A DNA stretch of 7,548 nt from contig SLAN01000233.1 of the NCBI GenBank assembly GCA_007126865.1, positions 1 to 7,548 on the forward strand. The letters are read 5' to 3'. A model generated the notes under the pieces. It made no database searches and was not told the origin of the DNA. It was given only the letters and a program-made list of their open reading frames with translations. Of this stretch, positions 1 to 5,955 are shown one piece after another. Numbering within the stretch: the first letter of the stretch is position 1; the number at the start of each line of letters is the position of its first letter. Made by a program: the position numbers and the translations under genes. Source of the stretch: Spirochaetales bacterium (GTDB taxonomy: Bacteria; Spirochaetota; Spirochaetia; DSM-27196; SKKC01).

Positions 1-1173
1 GCACGCGCCGCCGGGCACGGCGGCTATGAGGAAGCGCGAGCGATTCGCGACCTGGTCGGCGGATCGGGCGGTGATGCCGGCGGCGACCGGCCGGCGAAGT
101 CCGGCAAGAAGCCCGAGGAGGAGTTTTTCGGGCTCAAGCGCGACCTGGAGAGCCTCTGTGAGTTCATCCGTTCCTTCCTCTCCCGGCACGGGCGGTGGCG
201 ATCGCCGGCGTTTATAGCCGGCGAAAGCTACGGCGGCTACCGCGTCGGCAAGCTCGCACGGCTGCTGCAGGAGCGGTATGGAGTCGGGCTGAACGGAGCG
301 TTGCTGATCTCGCCGGCGCTGGAGTTCCACACCCTCGACCGGTCCGACTACGACGTGCTGCCGTGGATCGATGCGCTGCCGAGCTACAGCCTCGCCGCGA
401 CGGTGCACGGCAAACAGAGTGCGGTCGAGATCTCCGGATCGCCCCACTCCGAGGCGGCGGTCGCCTCCGTGCGGGAGGCAGCCGAGCGCTTCGCTGCGCG
501 CGATCTTCCGGCACTGCTGACACTCGGCGACACCCTCCCCGAACGCGAGCGAGGACGAGTGTACGCACGCCTCGCCCGTCTCACCGGCCTGCCGCGCGAC
601 TTCGTTGCCCGCAAGGCGGGCCGCATCGGCATACGGGCCTTTGCCCGCGAATTGCTACGCGAGAGCCGGCGGGTGCTCGGGCTCTACGACGCATCGGTCG
701 GCATTATCGACCCGTACCCCGACCGCGAGCGGTACGAAGGGCCGGATGCCACGCTCATGGCGATCGATCGGGTGTTTTCCGCCGGCATCAACACGCAGCT
801 GCGCGAGAACATCGGACTGAAGAGCGAGCGCGACTACCACCTGCTGAGTTTCGATGTGAACAAGGCGTGGAAGGTCGACTACGAACGCCACGCGCTGGAA
901 AGCCACATCGGGGCGACCGACGACCTGCGCTACGGCATACAGCTCAATCCGCACATGCACGTGCGAATCTCGCACGGAATCTACGATCTCGTTACGCCCT
1001 ACTACGCTTCAGAGCGACTTGCCGCCAACATGAAACTCGATGACGCCGCGCGAGCGAGAGTATCGCTCCGCCACTATCCGGGCGGCCACATGTTCTACAC
1101 GTGGCAGCACTCGCGCGCGGCGTTTACGCGCGACGTCGCCGCCTTCTACCGGGCCGCGACCGGGCGGGGTTAA
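1..1173 (+). CDS. Serine carboxypeptidase-like peptidase (family S10), 5'-truncated by window edge
   Basis: The reading frame is open from base 1 to the TAA at 1171-1173 (390 residues), so the true start lies outside the window. The catalytic triad of alpha/beta-hydrolase family S10 is visible. The nucleophile is in GESYGGYR (Ser codon 226-228), the Asp is in GIYDLVTPYY (codon 985-987), and the His is in YPGGHMFY (codon 1087-1089). The segment LPSYSLAATVHGK (about 365-405) is typical of bacterial S10 proteins, and the helical cap lies between Ser and Asp. Family members remove C-terminal residues from peptides, often outside the cytoplasm; any signal peptide would be upstream and cannot be seen. 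A low-complexity Gly/Lys/Glu stretch (about residues 20-41) precedes FFGLKRDLESL and looks like a lineage-specific insert. The gene converges on the minus-strand operon and shows no functional link to it. Family assignment is firm; substrate is unknown. Confidence 0.9.
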   Translation, partial: ARAAGHGGYEEARAIRDLVGGSGGDAGGDRPAKSGKKPEEEFFGLKRDLESLCEFIRSFLSRHGRWRSPAFIAGESYGGYRVGKLARLLQERYGVGLNGALLISPALEFHTLDRSDYDVLPWIDALPSYSLAATVHGKQSAVEISGSPHSEAAVASVREAAERFAARDLPALLTLGDTLPERERGRVYARLARLTGLPRDFVARKAGRIGIRAFARELLRESRRVLGLYDASVGIIDPYPDRERYEGPDATLMAIDRVFSAGINTQLRENIGLKSERDYHLLSFDVNKAWKVDYERHALESHIGATDDLRYGIQLNPHMHVRISHGIYDLVTPYYASERLAANMKLDDAARARVSLRHYPGGHMFYTWQHSRAAFTRDVAAFYRAATGRG

Positions 1174-1267
1174 GCCGGCGGCAGCCTCCGGGCAGCCGAA
1201 CGGGCTCGGGCGCATTCGCCGGCGGCAGCCTCGGGCAGCCGAACGGGCTCGGGCGCATTCGCCGGCG
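1174..1267. repeat. Tandem duplication (44 + 43 bp plus 7-bp partial third unit) in the convergent gap
   Basis: The unit begins GCCGGCGGCAGCCTC and ends GGGCTCGGGCGCATTC. Copy 1 is 1174-1217 and copy 2 is 1218-1260. They are identical except for one extra C in copy 1 (a run of two C versus one after GCCT). A third copy starts at 1261 (GCCGGCG) and is then lost. The array starts directly after the peptidase stop codon and fills most of the 130-bp space before the end of the convergent membrane-protein gene. Each unit can form only short GC stems, such as AGCC/GGCT around GAACG, and there is no T-run, so an intrinsic terminator role is not supported. It looks like slippage or a small intergenic repeat. 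Confidence 0.9.
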
Positions 1268-1303
1268 AGCCGGGGGGTGTGGCACCGAACCGGCGTGAAC
1301 GCT

Positions 1304-2671
1304 TCAGCCGGTCGAGACACTCCCGGCGGTGGCGCAGCGCTCGGCTTCCCGGACGGCCGTTACGACGCTACGCCGCCACAGGAAGCCGGCTTCCGCCGCC
1401 AGCGCGACGATCAGGCTGATCGCCGCGAGCAGCGCACCCGGTACATCGAAAAGGATGGGCCCGAGCCAGACACAGAGAAAGAGCACGATGCTGTGCAGCA
1501 CCACCGCGCTTGCGAGCGCACCGGTGCGCCGCTCATGTACGAGCTTGCCGCGGAACCACGATTTTGCGGTCGCCAGCATCGGCACCAGGAAGAGAATCAT
1601 TACCGGGGCGGCGGTAAAGGGCAGGAGCACCGCCGGTAACCCGCTCACCGTCCGGAACCACATCTCCGAAAGCGGCGTGACCGCGGTAATGAGAAAGAGT
1701 ACGCCGATCGCGGCGGCCAGATGCCACGTGAAGCGCCGCACCGGCCCATAGTTCTCGCGTGACCGCGCAAGCAGCGCCACAACCGTCTCCTGATAGCTGA
1801 GCGCAAGCGAGTTGAAGAGAAAGAGATATCCGTTGATGACCGGCCATACCGCGAGCGCCTGCACCGGAAACTGTGCCCGCGACATTCCGAAGGTAAGGAG
1901 CGGTTGCGCACAGAGAAAAATGATTGATGTTAACGACAGCGGTACGTAGAAGGAGAGCAGCGAGCGACGGTCGAGCACCTCATCGTCAGGTCCCGGCTCC
2001 GGCACCTCCCGGCTGAGCACCGGACGACAGAATATCCAGGAGGCGATCGCCGAACCGACCACGCCGGCGATCAGCGCGATCGCCGCCAGCGATGCACCGG
2101 GAACAGCCGCCGTAACGAGTCCCCAGATCAAAACCCCGCCGCTTCCGACCAGCCGCACGATCATCGTCACCGGTATCACGGCGGTATGCCCGTAGCGGAT
2201 CAGCACCCCCTGCCAGAGCCGCCTATACCCCACCGCCGCGGCGAACGGCGCCATGAGCAGAAAGGCGCGCCGGCTCGGTTCGACCAGATGCTCGGGAACG
2301 GTGAGCAATGTCCGGACGATGAACTCGAACAGCGGCGTCAGCGCAATAAGCAGATGCAGCGCGGTGAGCACCACCGCAAGCAGATGCATGAACCGCAGCA
2401 GCGTCCGGTAGCGACGTCTATCGCCGGCGAGCGCCGTACCGGCGGTCAGCAGCTGGATAATCGGGCTCTCCACCACGAGCGCGAGCGAGAACGCGATGCC
2501 GAATGCGGCGAGGTTGACCGTTTCGTCCGGCAATCGCGCAACGACCGCCGCGAGCGCCGGCTGCTCTATGGCCATCATGAGCCACATGAGCGCCAGCGGC
2601 ACCCAGAAGAGGAAGATCACCGTCGGGGTGACCGGATTCGTTGAGTTCGGAGAGTTGAGCGAACGGTTCAC
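1304..2671 (-). CDS. MOP/MATE-superfamily membrane transporter, ANKH-like, last gene of the rib operon
   Basis: This is a 455-residue, very hydrophobic protein with about 12 predicted membrane segments, roughly at 17-35, 54-78, 92-115, 137-155, 164-190, 195-213, 237-263, 272-292, 314-335, 345-366, 385-408 and 409-432. That length and two-times-six layout fit the MOP flippase superfamily. From memory of human ANKH, collinear similarities are visible: FWVPLALMWL..EQPAL near the N-terminus, AAFGIAFSL, SRRAFLLMAPF followed by GVLIRY, LLSFYVPLSL at the start of the second half, and a C-terminal VPGALLAAISLIVALAAEAGFLWR. The start is GTG at 2671; no ATG gives the first helix intact, and the Shine-Dalgarno is weak. 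The gene lies 30 bp after ribH with no terminator between, so it should be co-transcribed under the FMN riboswitch. Inference: a flavin or related metabolite transporter. The fold is secure; the ANKH affinity and substrate are not. Confidence 0.8.
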   Translation of the reverse strand: MNRSLNSPNSTNPVTPTVIFLFWVPLALMWLMMAIEQPALAAVVARLPDETVNLAAFGIAFSLALVVESPIIQLLTAGTALAGDRRRYRTLLRFMHLLAVVLTALHLLIALTPLFEFIVRTLLTVPEHLVEPSRRAFLLMAPFAAAVGYRRLWQGVLIRYGHTAVIPVTMIVRLVGSGGVLIWGLVTAAVPGASLAAIALIAGVVGSAIASWIFCRPVLSREVPEPGPDDEVLDRRSLLSFYVPLSLTSIIFLCAQPLLTFGMSRAQFPVQALAVWPVINGYLFLFNSLALSYQETVVALLARSRENYGPVRRFTWHLAAAIGVLFLITAVTPLSEMWFRTVSGLPAVLLPFTAAPVMILFLVPMLATAKSWFRGKLVHERRTGALASAVVLHSIVLFLCVWLGPILFDVPGALLAAISLIVALAAEAGFLWRRSVVTAVREAERCATAGSVSTG

Positions 2672-2721
2672 TGATGCGCCTGAATTACCGATGCGCCCGG
2701 ATCACTGAAGCGCCCGGAGCA
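2671..2721. repeat. Three degenerate 17-bp tandem copies across the ribH stop and the transporter start
   Basis: The copies are 2671-2687, 2688-2704 and 2705-2721, all built around GATGCGCC(C/T)G on the plus strand. Copy 1 and copy 2 match at 13 of 17 positions, and copy 2 and copy 3 at 14 of 17. Copy 3 encodes the last residues of RibH, copy 2 ends in the RibH stop codon, and copy 1 runs to the first base of the transporter's GTG start. The spacer between these genes therefore seems to have grown by local duplication of the ribH 3' end. Confidence 0.7.
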
Positions 2722-3178
2722 GGTTCACCGCCTCGATCGCCGTTTGAGCACACTCGGCGCCCTTGTTTCCGCCTTTGACGCCGGCTCGCTGCAACGCCTG
2801 GTCGACATTCTCGGTGGTGAGCACGCCGAAGATCACCGGCTTCCCGAAGCGCTCCGACGCGCCGCCGATGCTCTTCGCTGCTTCGGCGGCCACGTAGTCG
2901 AAGTGCGGTGTCTCTCCTCGTATAACCGCGCCGAGACAGATGACCGCATCGATATCGTCGCGGGCGGCGAGCGCGCGGGCGACGAGCCCGATTTCGAAGG
3001 CGCCCGGCACGTGCACGACCGTAATGTCCGACGGGTTCACGCCGTGACGAATGAGCGCATCTTCGGCTGCGTCATAGAGCTGGCCGGTCACCAGTCCGTT
3101 AAACCTGCTGAGGACAACGCCGATCCGCTGTCCGCTTCCGTTCATCGATCCGTGTACTTCCTTGATATCGCTCCGCAT
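2702..3178 (-). CDS. ribH: 6,7-dimethyl-8-ribityllumazine synthase (RibH)
   Basis: This cytoplasmic enzyme condenses 5-amino-6-ribitylamino-uracil with 3,4-dihydroxy-2-butanone 4-phosphate to give 6,7-dimethyl-8-ribityllumazine, the penultimate step to riboflavin. The 158-residue length is normal for the family. Visible signatures are IGVVLSRFN (19-27), VPGAFEIG (57-64), GAVIRGETPHFDYV (83-96, with the catalytic His92), FGVLTTENVDQALQRAG (117-133) and GNKGAE (137-142). The ATG at 3178 is chosen because the residues before RIGVV align with the usual lumazine synthase N-terminus; the internal ATG at 3145 would remove them. An AGGA stands 5 bases upstream, overlapping the ribB stop region. Only one base separates the ribB TAG from this ATG, which indicates tight coupling. 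The product normally forms a 60-mer capsid or a pentamer, which cannot be told from sequence. Confidence 0.97.
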   Translation of the reverse strand: MRSDIKEVHGSMNGSGQRIGVVLSRFNGLVTGQLYDAAEDALIRHGVNPSDITVVHVPGAFEIGLVARALAARDDIDAVICLGAVIRGETPHFDYVAAEAAKSIGGASERFGKPVIFGVLTTENVDQALQRAGVKGGNKGAECAQTAIEAVNLLRALQ

Positions 3179-3179
3179 T

Positions 3180-3833
3180 CTATCCTCGCTTTTCGAGTCG
3201 TTCCGCCTCGCGGGTCAGCTCGTCGACATGAATGAGCACCATACCGAGCTCCTCGGCCACCACCTCCAGCTCGGCCCTGCCGGCCATATCACCGTTCTCG
3301 CTCATGATTTCGCAGATAACCCCGGCGGGCGCCAGCCCCGCCATGCGGCAGAGCCAGACCGCCGCTTCGGTATGACCGCGACGGGCTGTCAACCCTCCGG
3401 GGTGGGCCACGATCGGAAAGATGTGGCCCGGCCGAGCAAGCTCGTCCGGTTTCGACTTCGGATCGCTGAGAACCTGTATCGTTTTCGCCCGGTCGGACGC
3501 CGAGACACCTGTCGTGGTTCCCTCCACCGCATCCACACTCACGGTGAAGTTGGTACCGTGGAGCGCGCCGGTGGAACCGTTCTGCGGCGCCAGCTCGAGC
3601 CGTTCGGCGATCTCCTTGTCGATCGCAAGGCAGACCAGCCCGCGCCCCTTGGTGACCATGAGGTTGATGGTTTCCGATGTTACTCCGGGGCCGGCGGCCA
3701 CGAAATCGCCCTCGTTCTCGCGGTCGGAATCATCGATTACGATAATCGTGCGACCGGCGGCAATCTCCGCCACCGCTTTTCTCACGTTGGTGCTTTCGAT
3801 CGCCTCGATCGCCGTTCGAGCTCCCTTGCTCAT
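3180..3833 (-). CDS. ribB: 3,4-dihydroxy-2-butanone 4-phosphate synthase (RibB), monofunctional
   Basis: This enzyme converts ribulose 5-phosphate into formate and 3,4-dihydroxy-2-butanone 4-phosphate, the four-carbon donor for RibH. With the start at ATG 3833 the protein has 217 residues, the same length as I recall for E. coli RibB. Metal and substrate motifs are present: DDSDRENEGD (34-43), NFTVSVDAVEGTTTGVSA.DR (about 95-115), RPGHIFP (134-140), RRGHTEA (151-157) and the conserved Cys-Glu at 174-175. The start at 3833 overlaps the ribE stop as ATGA and has a G-rich GTGGGGGT just upstream; the longer frame from 3890 would overlap ribE by 61 bases and add unrelated residues. The frame stops right after the DHBP synthase domain, so the GTP cyclohydrolase II half found in many RibBA fusions is missing. 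Confidence 0.95.
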   Translation of the reverse strand: MSKGARTAIEAIESTNVRKAVAEIAAGRTIIVIDDSDRENEGDFVAAGPGVTSETINLMVTKGRGLVCLAIDKEIAERLELAPQNGSTGALHGTNFTVSVDAVEGTTTGVSASDRAKTIQVLSDPKSKPDELARPGHIFPIVAHPGGLTARRGHTEAAVWLCRMAGLAPAGVICEIMSENGDMAGRAELEVVAEELGMVLIHVDELTREAERLEKRG

Positions 3834-4474
3834 GCGTACCCCCACTTCGCCAGCTGCGAAACATCGAGCCTCCCGTCGCTGTTCGTCCACGCGGTCAGCA
3901 TTCGCGCCACGTATCGGCCGAGTATGTCGGTCTCGATATTCACCTGCTCGCCCGGATCGAGCGTGACCAGGTTCGTGTGCTTAGCGGTGTGCGGTACGAT
4001 ATTGATGCCGATTTCGCGTCGCTCGATGGAGGCCACCGTCAGGCTGACCCCATCGACGGCGATGCTCCCTTCCGGGACAACGAGCGGCATCAACTGCTCG
4101 GGTAGCTCGATTCGCAGCAGCCAGTTTTCCCCGCGCTGCTCGACCGAGCGGATCTCGGCGACCGCGCTCACATGCCCCTGTACCATATGCCCGCCGAGGC
4201 GCGCGTCGGCACGCAGCGAGCGCTCGAGATTCACCGGTACTCCCGGCTCGAGCCGCCCCAGTGTTGTCTTCTCAAGCGTTTCCCCGACCGCCTCGCAGGA
4301 GAAACTCTCGCCGTCGACCGCGACGACGGTCTGACAAACACCGTTCACGCTCACCGAGTCGCCTGTCTTCAGATCGTCGGCGATTGTCCGTATGGCAATG
4401 CGCAACCGGCGTCCGCCGTCGATCACCGCGCTTTCGGTCACGCGTCCTACCTCTTCGATTAACCCTGTAAACAT
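3830..4474 (-). CDS. ribE: Riboflavin synthase, alpha chain (RibE)
   Basis: This enzyme catalyses dismutation of two 6,7-dimethyl-8-ribityllumazine molecules into riboflavin and the pyrimidine, which is recycled through RibH. The 214 residues form the typical two tandem lumazine-binding beta barrels. The first runs from MFTGLIEEVG (1-10) through GDSVSVNGVCQTV (38-50). The second starts near GGHMVQGHV (94-102) and includes GSIAVDGVSLTV (136-147), NIVPHT (158-163) and VNIETDILGRYVAR (178-191). The MFTG N-terminus is part of the active site, which fixes the start at ATG 4474. A GGGAG (4479-4483) stands 4 bases upstream inside the ribD 3' end. The gene overlaps ribD by 16 bases and ribB by 4, so the three are translationally coupled. 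A short C-terminal tail follows the second barrel. The same gene is called ribC in E. coli. Confidence 0.97.
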   Translation of the reverse strand: MFTGLIEEVGRVTESAVIDGGRRLRIAIRTIADDLKTGDSVSVNGVCQTVVAVDGESFSCEAVGETLEKTTLGRLEPGVPVNLERSLRADARLGGHMVQGHVSAVAEIRSVEQRGENWLLRIELPEQLMPLVVPEGSIAVDGVSLTVASIERREIGINIVPHTAKHTNLVTLDPGEQVNIETDILGRYVARMLTAWTNSDGRLDVSQLAKWGYA

Positions 4475-5637
4475 AACACTCCCGCTATCTCGTCGAATGC
4501 CCGCCCCTCACCGGGCGCCCGGAGACTTCCGTACGTTCTCACCGGATCTATCAATCCGGTCACAAGCAAATCCTCGCCGACGGTACGCATCGACACGCAC
4601 TGCAGGTGCGGTCGACTCCCGGCGCCTTCCACACCGATGTCGCCGAGCCATTCTACCCCGGTGCCCATGAGCGACGGGTTCGTGTAGACACTGAGTCGAT
4701 CTACGAGCCGGCTGCGGATCAGCGCGGTTGCGAGCCCCCGTCCGCCTTCGACGAGGATACTGGTAATCCCGCGCCGGCCGAGCTCCTGAAGGGCCGGAAA
4801 GAGGTCGATGTGACCGGAGCGGTCGGTAGGACAGGTGACGAGCTCAACGTTCGTACCTGCCAGCTCGCCGCCCCGCCGGATTTCCGCATCCCGCGTACAG
4901 AGCACATATACCGCAGCGGCGCCGTCTGAGGCCATGCTCGAGCCGGGCACCGCCCGCAACCCGCTGTCCACGACGACCCGAGCGGGGTTTCGCCCGTCGA
5001 CGTGCCGAACGGTCAACGACGGGTCGTCGCTTATGACCGTACCGGCGCCGACCATAACCGCGTCGTACTCGCTGCGCATTCGGTGTACCTCGACCCGCGA
5101 TCGTTCGCCGCTGATCCAATGCGAGCTGCCGTCACGCGAAGCGATCCGCCCGTCGAGCGTGGCGGCGATCTTGAGATGCACGTACGGAACGCTGCGCTGA
5201 ATCCAGGCGAAAAAGGGCTCGTTCAGCAGGCTCGCCTCGTCGCGCAAGACGCCGTACGTGACCGAGATTCCGGCCTGTTTCAACGCCTGCTCGCCGAGTC
5301 CGGCCACGTGGGGATTCGGGTCGTAGACCGCGAATACGACCCGCGACACCCCTGCCTCGATGATCTTCTCGGTACACGGTGGAGTACGCTTGTCCGGGGT
5401 ACGATGGCAACACGGCTCCAGGGTGCAGTAGAGCGTCGCTCCGCGAGCGGCCTTGCCGGCGCGCTCGAGCGCGCGTGCCTCCGCATGCGGGGCTCCGCAC
5501 GACTCGTGCCATCCCTCGGCGATAACCTCATCGTCGACGACGATAACCGCACCGACCATCGGATTCGGCGAGGTACGCCCGGCGCCGCGACGGGCAAGCT
5601 CCAGCGCACGTACCATGTGCCGCTGATCGCTGTCCAT
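4459..5637 (-). CDS. ribD: Bifunctional riboflavin deaminase/reductase (RibD)
   Basis: RibD deaminates the GTP-derived diaminopyrimidine and then reduces its ribosyl side chain with NADPH. The N-terminal cytidine-deaminase-like domain shows TSPNPMVGAV (22-31), the zinc/catalytic HAE (51-53) and a Cys pair at 76 and 88 inside EPCCHRTPDKRTPPC. The C-terminal reductase domain runs from about 152 (YVHLKIAATLDGRIA) through VGAGTVISDDPSLTVR (196-211), VVVDSGLR (221-228) and SILVEGGRGLATAL (293-306). The ATG at 5637 is preferred because AAGGAG (5643-5648) lies 5 bases before it, whereas the GTG at 5643 overlaps that Shine-Dalgarno. Two oddities are seen. The second zinc Cys is 12 residues after the first rather than 9 as in E. 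coli RibD, and about 29 residues follow the usual end of the reductase domain. It is the first gene of the operon, directly downstream of the FMN riboswitch. Confidence 0.96.
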   Translation of the reverse strand: MDSDQRHMVRALELARRGAGRTSPNPMVGAVIVVDDEVIAEGWHESCGAPHAEARALERAGKAARGATLYCTLEPCCHRTPDKRTPPCTEKIIEAGVSRVVFAVYDPNPHVAGLGEQALKQAGISVTYGVLRDEASLLNEPFFAWIQRSVPYVHLKIAATLDGRIASRDGSSHWISGERSRVEVHRMRSEYDAVMVGAGTVISDDPSLTVRHVDGRNPARVVVDSGLRAVPGSSMASDGAAAVYVLCTRDAEIRRGGELAGTNVELVTCPTDRSGHIDLFPALQELGRRGITSILVEGGRGLATALIRSRLVDRLSVYTNPSLMGTGVEWLGDIGVEGAGSRPHLQCVSMRTVGEDLLVTGLIDPVRTYGSLRAPGEGRAFDEIAGVLCLQG

Positions 5638-5642
5638 GAGCA

Positions 5643-5665
5643 CTCCTTATCAAGCGTGGAGGGGA
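5643..5665 (-). promoter_or_regulatory. ribD ribosome-binding site and its predicted sequestering element
   Basis: The Shine-Dalgarno AAGGAG occupies 5643-5648. Fifteen bases upstream in the transcript is TCCCCTCC (5658-5665). Its CTCC can pair with the GGAG of the Shine-Dalgarno in a small hairpin and hide it. The same TCCCCTCC is perfectly complementary over 8 bases to GGAGGGGA at 5749-5756, at the 3' edge of the FMN aptamer. The two pairings exclude each other. This fits a translational switch: FMN-bound aptamer, Shine-Dalgarno hidden; free aptamer, Shine-Dalgarno exposed. The complementarity is read directly; the mechanism is inferred. Confidence 0.6.
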
Positions 5666-5683
5666 AACGAGCAAATCGGAATA

Positions 5684-5730
5684 GCAGCACCCGCGGCAAC
5701 TGCACACTCCGCCCGAGAACGCGGCGCTGC
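5684..5730 (-). other. Strong hairpin between FMN aptamer and ribD start
   Basis: In the minus-strand transcript, GCAGCGCC (with one G·U) pairs with GGTGCTGC. After a one-base bulge, GCG pairs with CGC, giving 11 pairs around a 24-base loop. No U-run follows (the next bases are TATTCCGATTTG), so it does not look like an intrinsic terminator. It would bring the 3' edge of the aptamer close to the ribD leader elements, which would help the long-range switch pairing. Confidence 0.55.
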
Positions 5731-5739
5731 GACGAGTGC

Positions 5740-5873
5740 GTAATCTTCTCCCCTCCGGACTATACCGTCGGCGCCGGAATTTCACCGGCTCACTCCGTTA
5801 CGGAATCGCGGACTCTCACCGCCGGTCAGGAATTCCACGGCATTCGCCGCGGTCACCGTGCCCCGAAGATTAC
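5740..5873 (-). promoter_or_regulatory. FMN riboswitch (RFN element) controlling the rib operon
   Basis: The minus-strand transcript carries the RFN core in order. P1 is a perfect 9-bp stem (GTAATCTTC with GAAGATTAC). The 5' core is CGGGGCA. P2 follows with conserved TGA and AATTCC flanking an insert. Then come ACCGGCGGTGAGAGTCCGCGA split over P3, a short variable stem TCCG/CGGA, P5 as GCCGGTGAAATTCCGGC, P6 as GCCGACGGTATAGTCCGG, and the closing AGGGGAGAAGAT. These are the invariant blocks of the FMN aptamer as known from ribDEAH and ribB leaders. It senses FMN and lowers expression of the genes behind it, here ribD to the membrane protein. The unusual part is the 18-base hairpin in loop L2 (5835-5852) and a P2 with only about two Watson-Crick pairs. 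The leader to the ribD start is about 100 bases. Confidence 0.96.
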
Positions 5874-5880
5874 TAAGGCT

Positions 5881-5911
5881 ATAGTGTGCTGCGCGGGGGA
5901 AAACGTGTCAA
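5881..5911 (-). promoter_or_regulatory. Candidate sigma70-type promoter for the rib operon
   Basis: A perfect -35 hexamer TTGACA is read on the minus strand at 5906-5911. The best -10 candidate is CACTAT at 5881-5886 (three of six consensus matches) with a 19-base spacer; TATAGC just downstream is an alternative with an even longer spacer. Transcription would begin near 5875, directly at the 5' strand of riboswitch helix P1 (5865-5873). The placement is sensible, but the -10 and spacing are poor. Confidence 0.45.
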
Positions 5912-5914
5912 TGA

Positions 5915-5933
5915 GGTCTCAGAAGCCGAGACC
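5915..5933 (-). terminator. Short hairpin after the glycosyltransferase gene, possible weak terminator
   Basis: GGTCTC and GAGACC form a perfect 6-bp stem with a 7-base loop, 23 bases after the glycosyltransferase stop codon. The following transcript bases are TCATTGACACGTTTT, so there is no proper U-run and the candidate rib promoter begins within four bases. It may mark the boundary between the two minus-strand transcripts or may be a Rho-type or protein-binding site. The assignment is tentative. Confidence 0.35.
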
Positions 5934-5955
5934 AGCATTGAGTAATGTCCGTCCC

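Noticed and set aside
195..1043. Long plus-strand frame overlapping the S10 peptidase
   Set aside because: It lies in another frame of the same strand, is Arg-rich without motifs, and the S10 frame carries the full catalytic triad.
1174..1267. CRISPR-like array
   Set aside because: The copies are head-to-tail with no unique spacers between them.
1289..1312. ACCGG/CCGGT inverted repeat as a terminator between the convergent genes
   Set aside because: It is only a 5-bp stem with a long loop, overlaps the transporter's 3' coding end and has no T-run.
3834..3890. Longer ribB starting at 3890
   Set aside because: The extra 19 residues are not part of the RibB family and would overlap ribE by 61 bases; ATG 3833 has an ATGA overlap and a G-rich Shine-Dalgarno.
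3162..4334. 390-codon plus-strand open frame opposite ribB and ribE
   Set aside because: It is antisense to two well-conserved rib genes, has no recognisable domain, and its composition is what a GC-rich antisense frame gives.
5638..5643. GTG at 5643 as the ribD start
   Set aside because: It overlaps the AAGGAG Shine-Dalgarno; ATG at 5637 is correctly spaced.
5684..5730. Riboswitch-controlled intrinsic terminator
   Set aside because: The stem is strong but no U-run follows it, and the Shine-Dalgarno sequestering elements explain control better.
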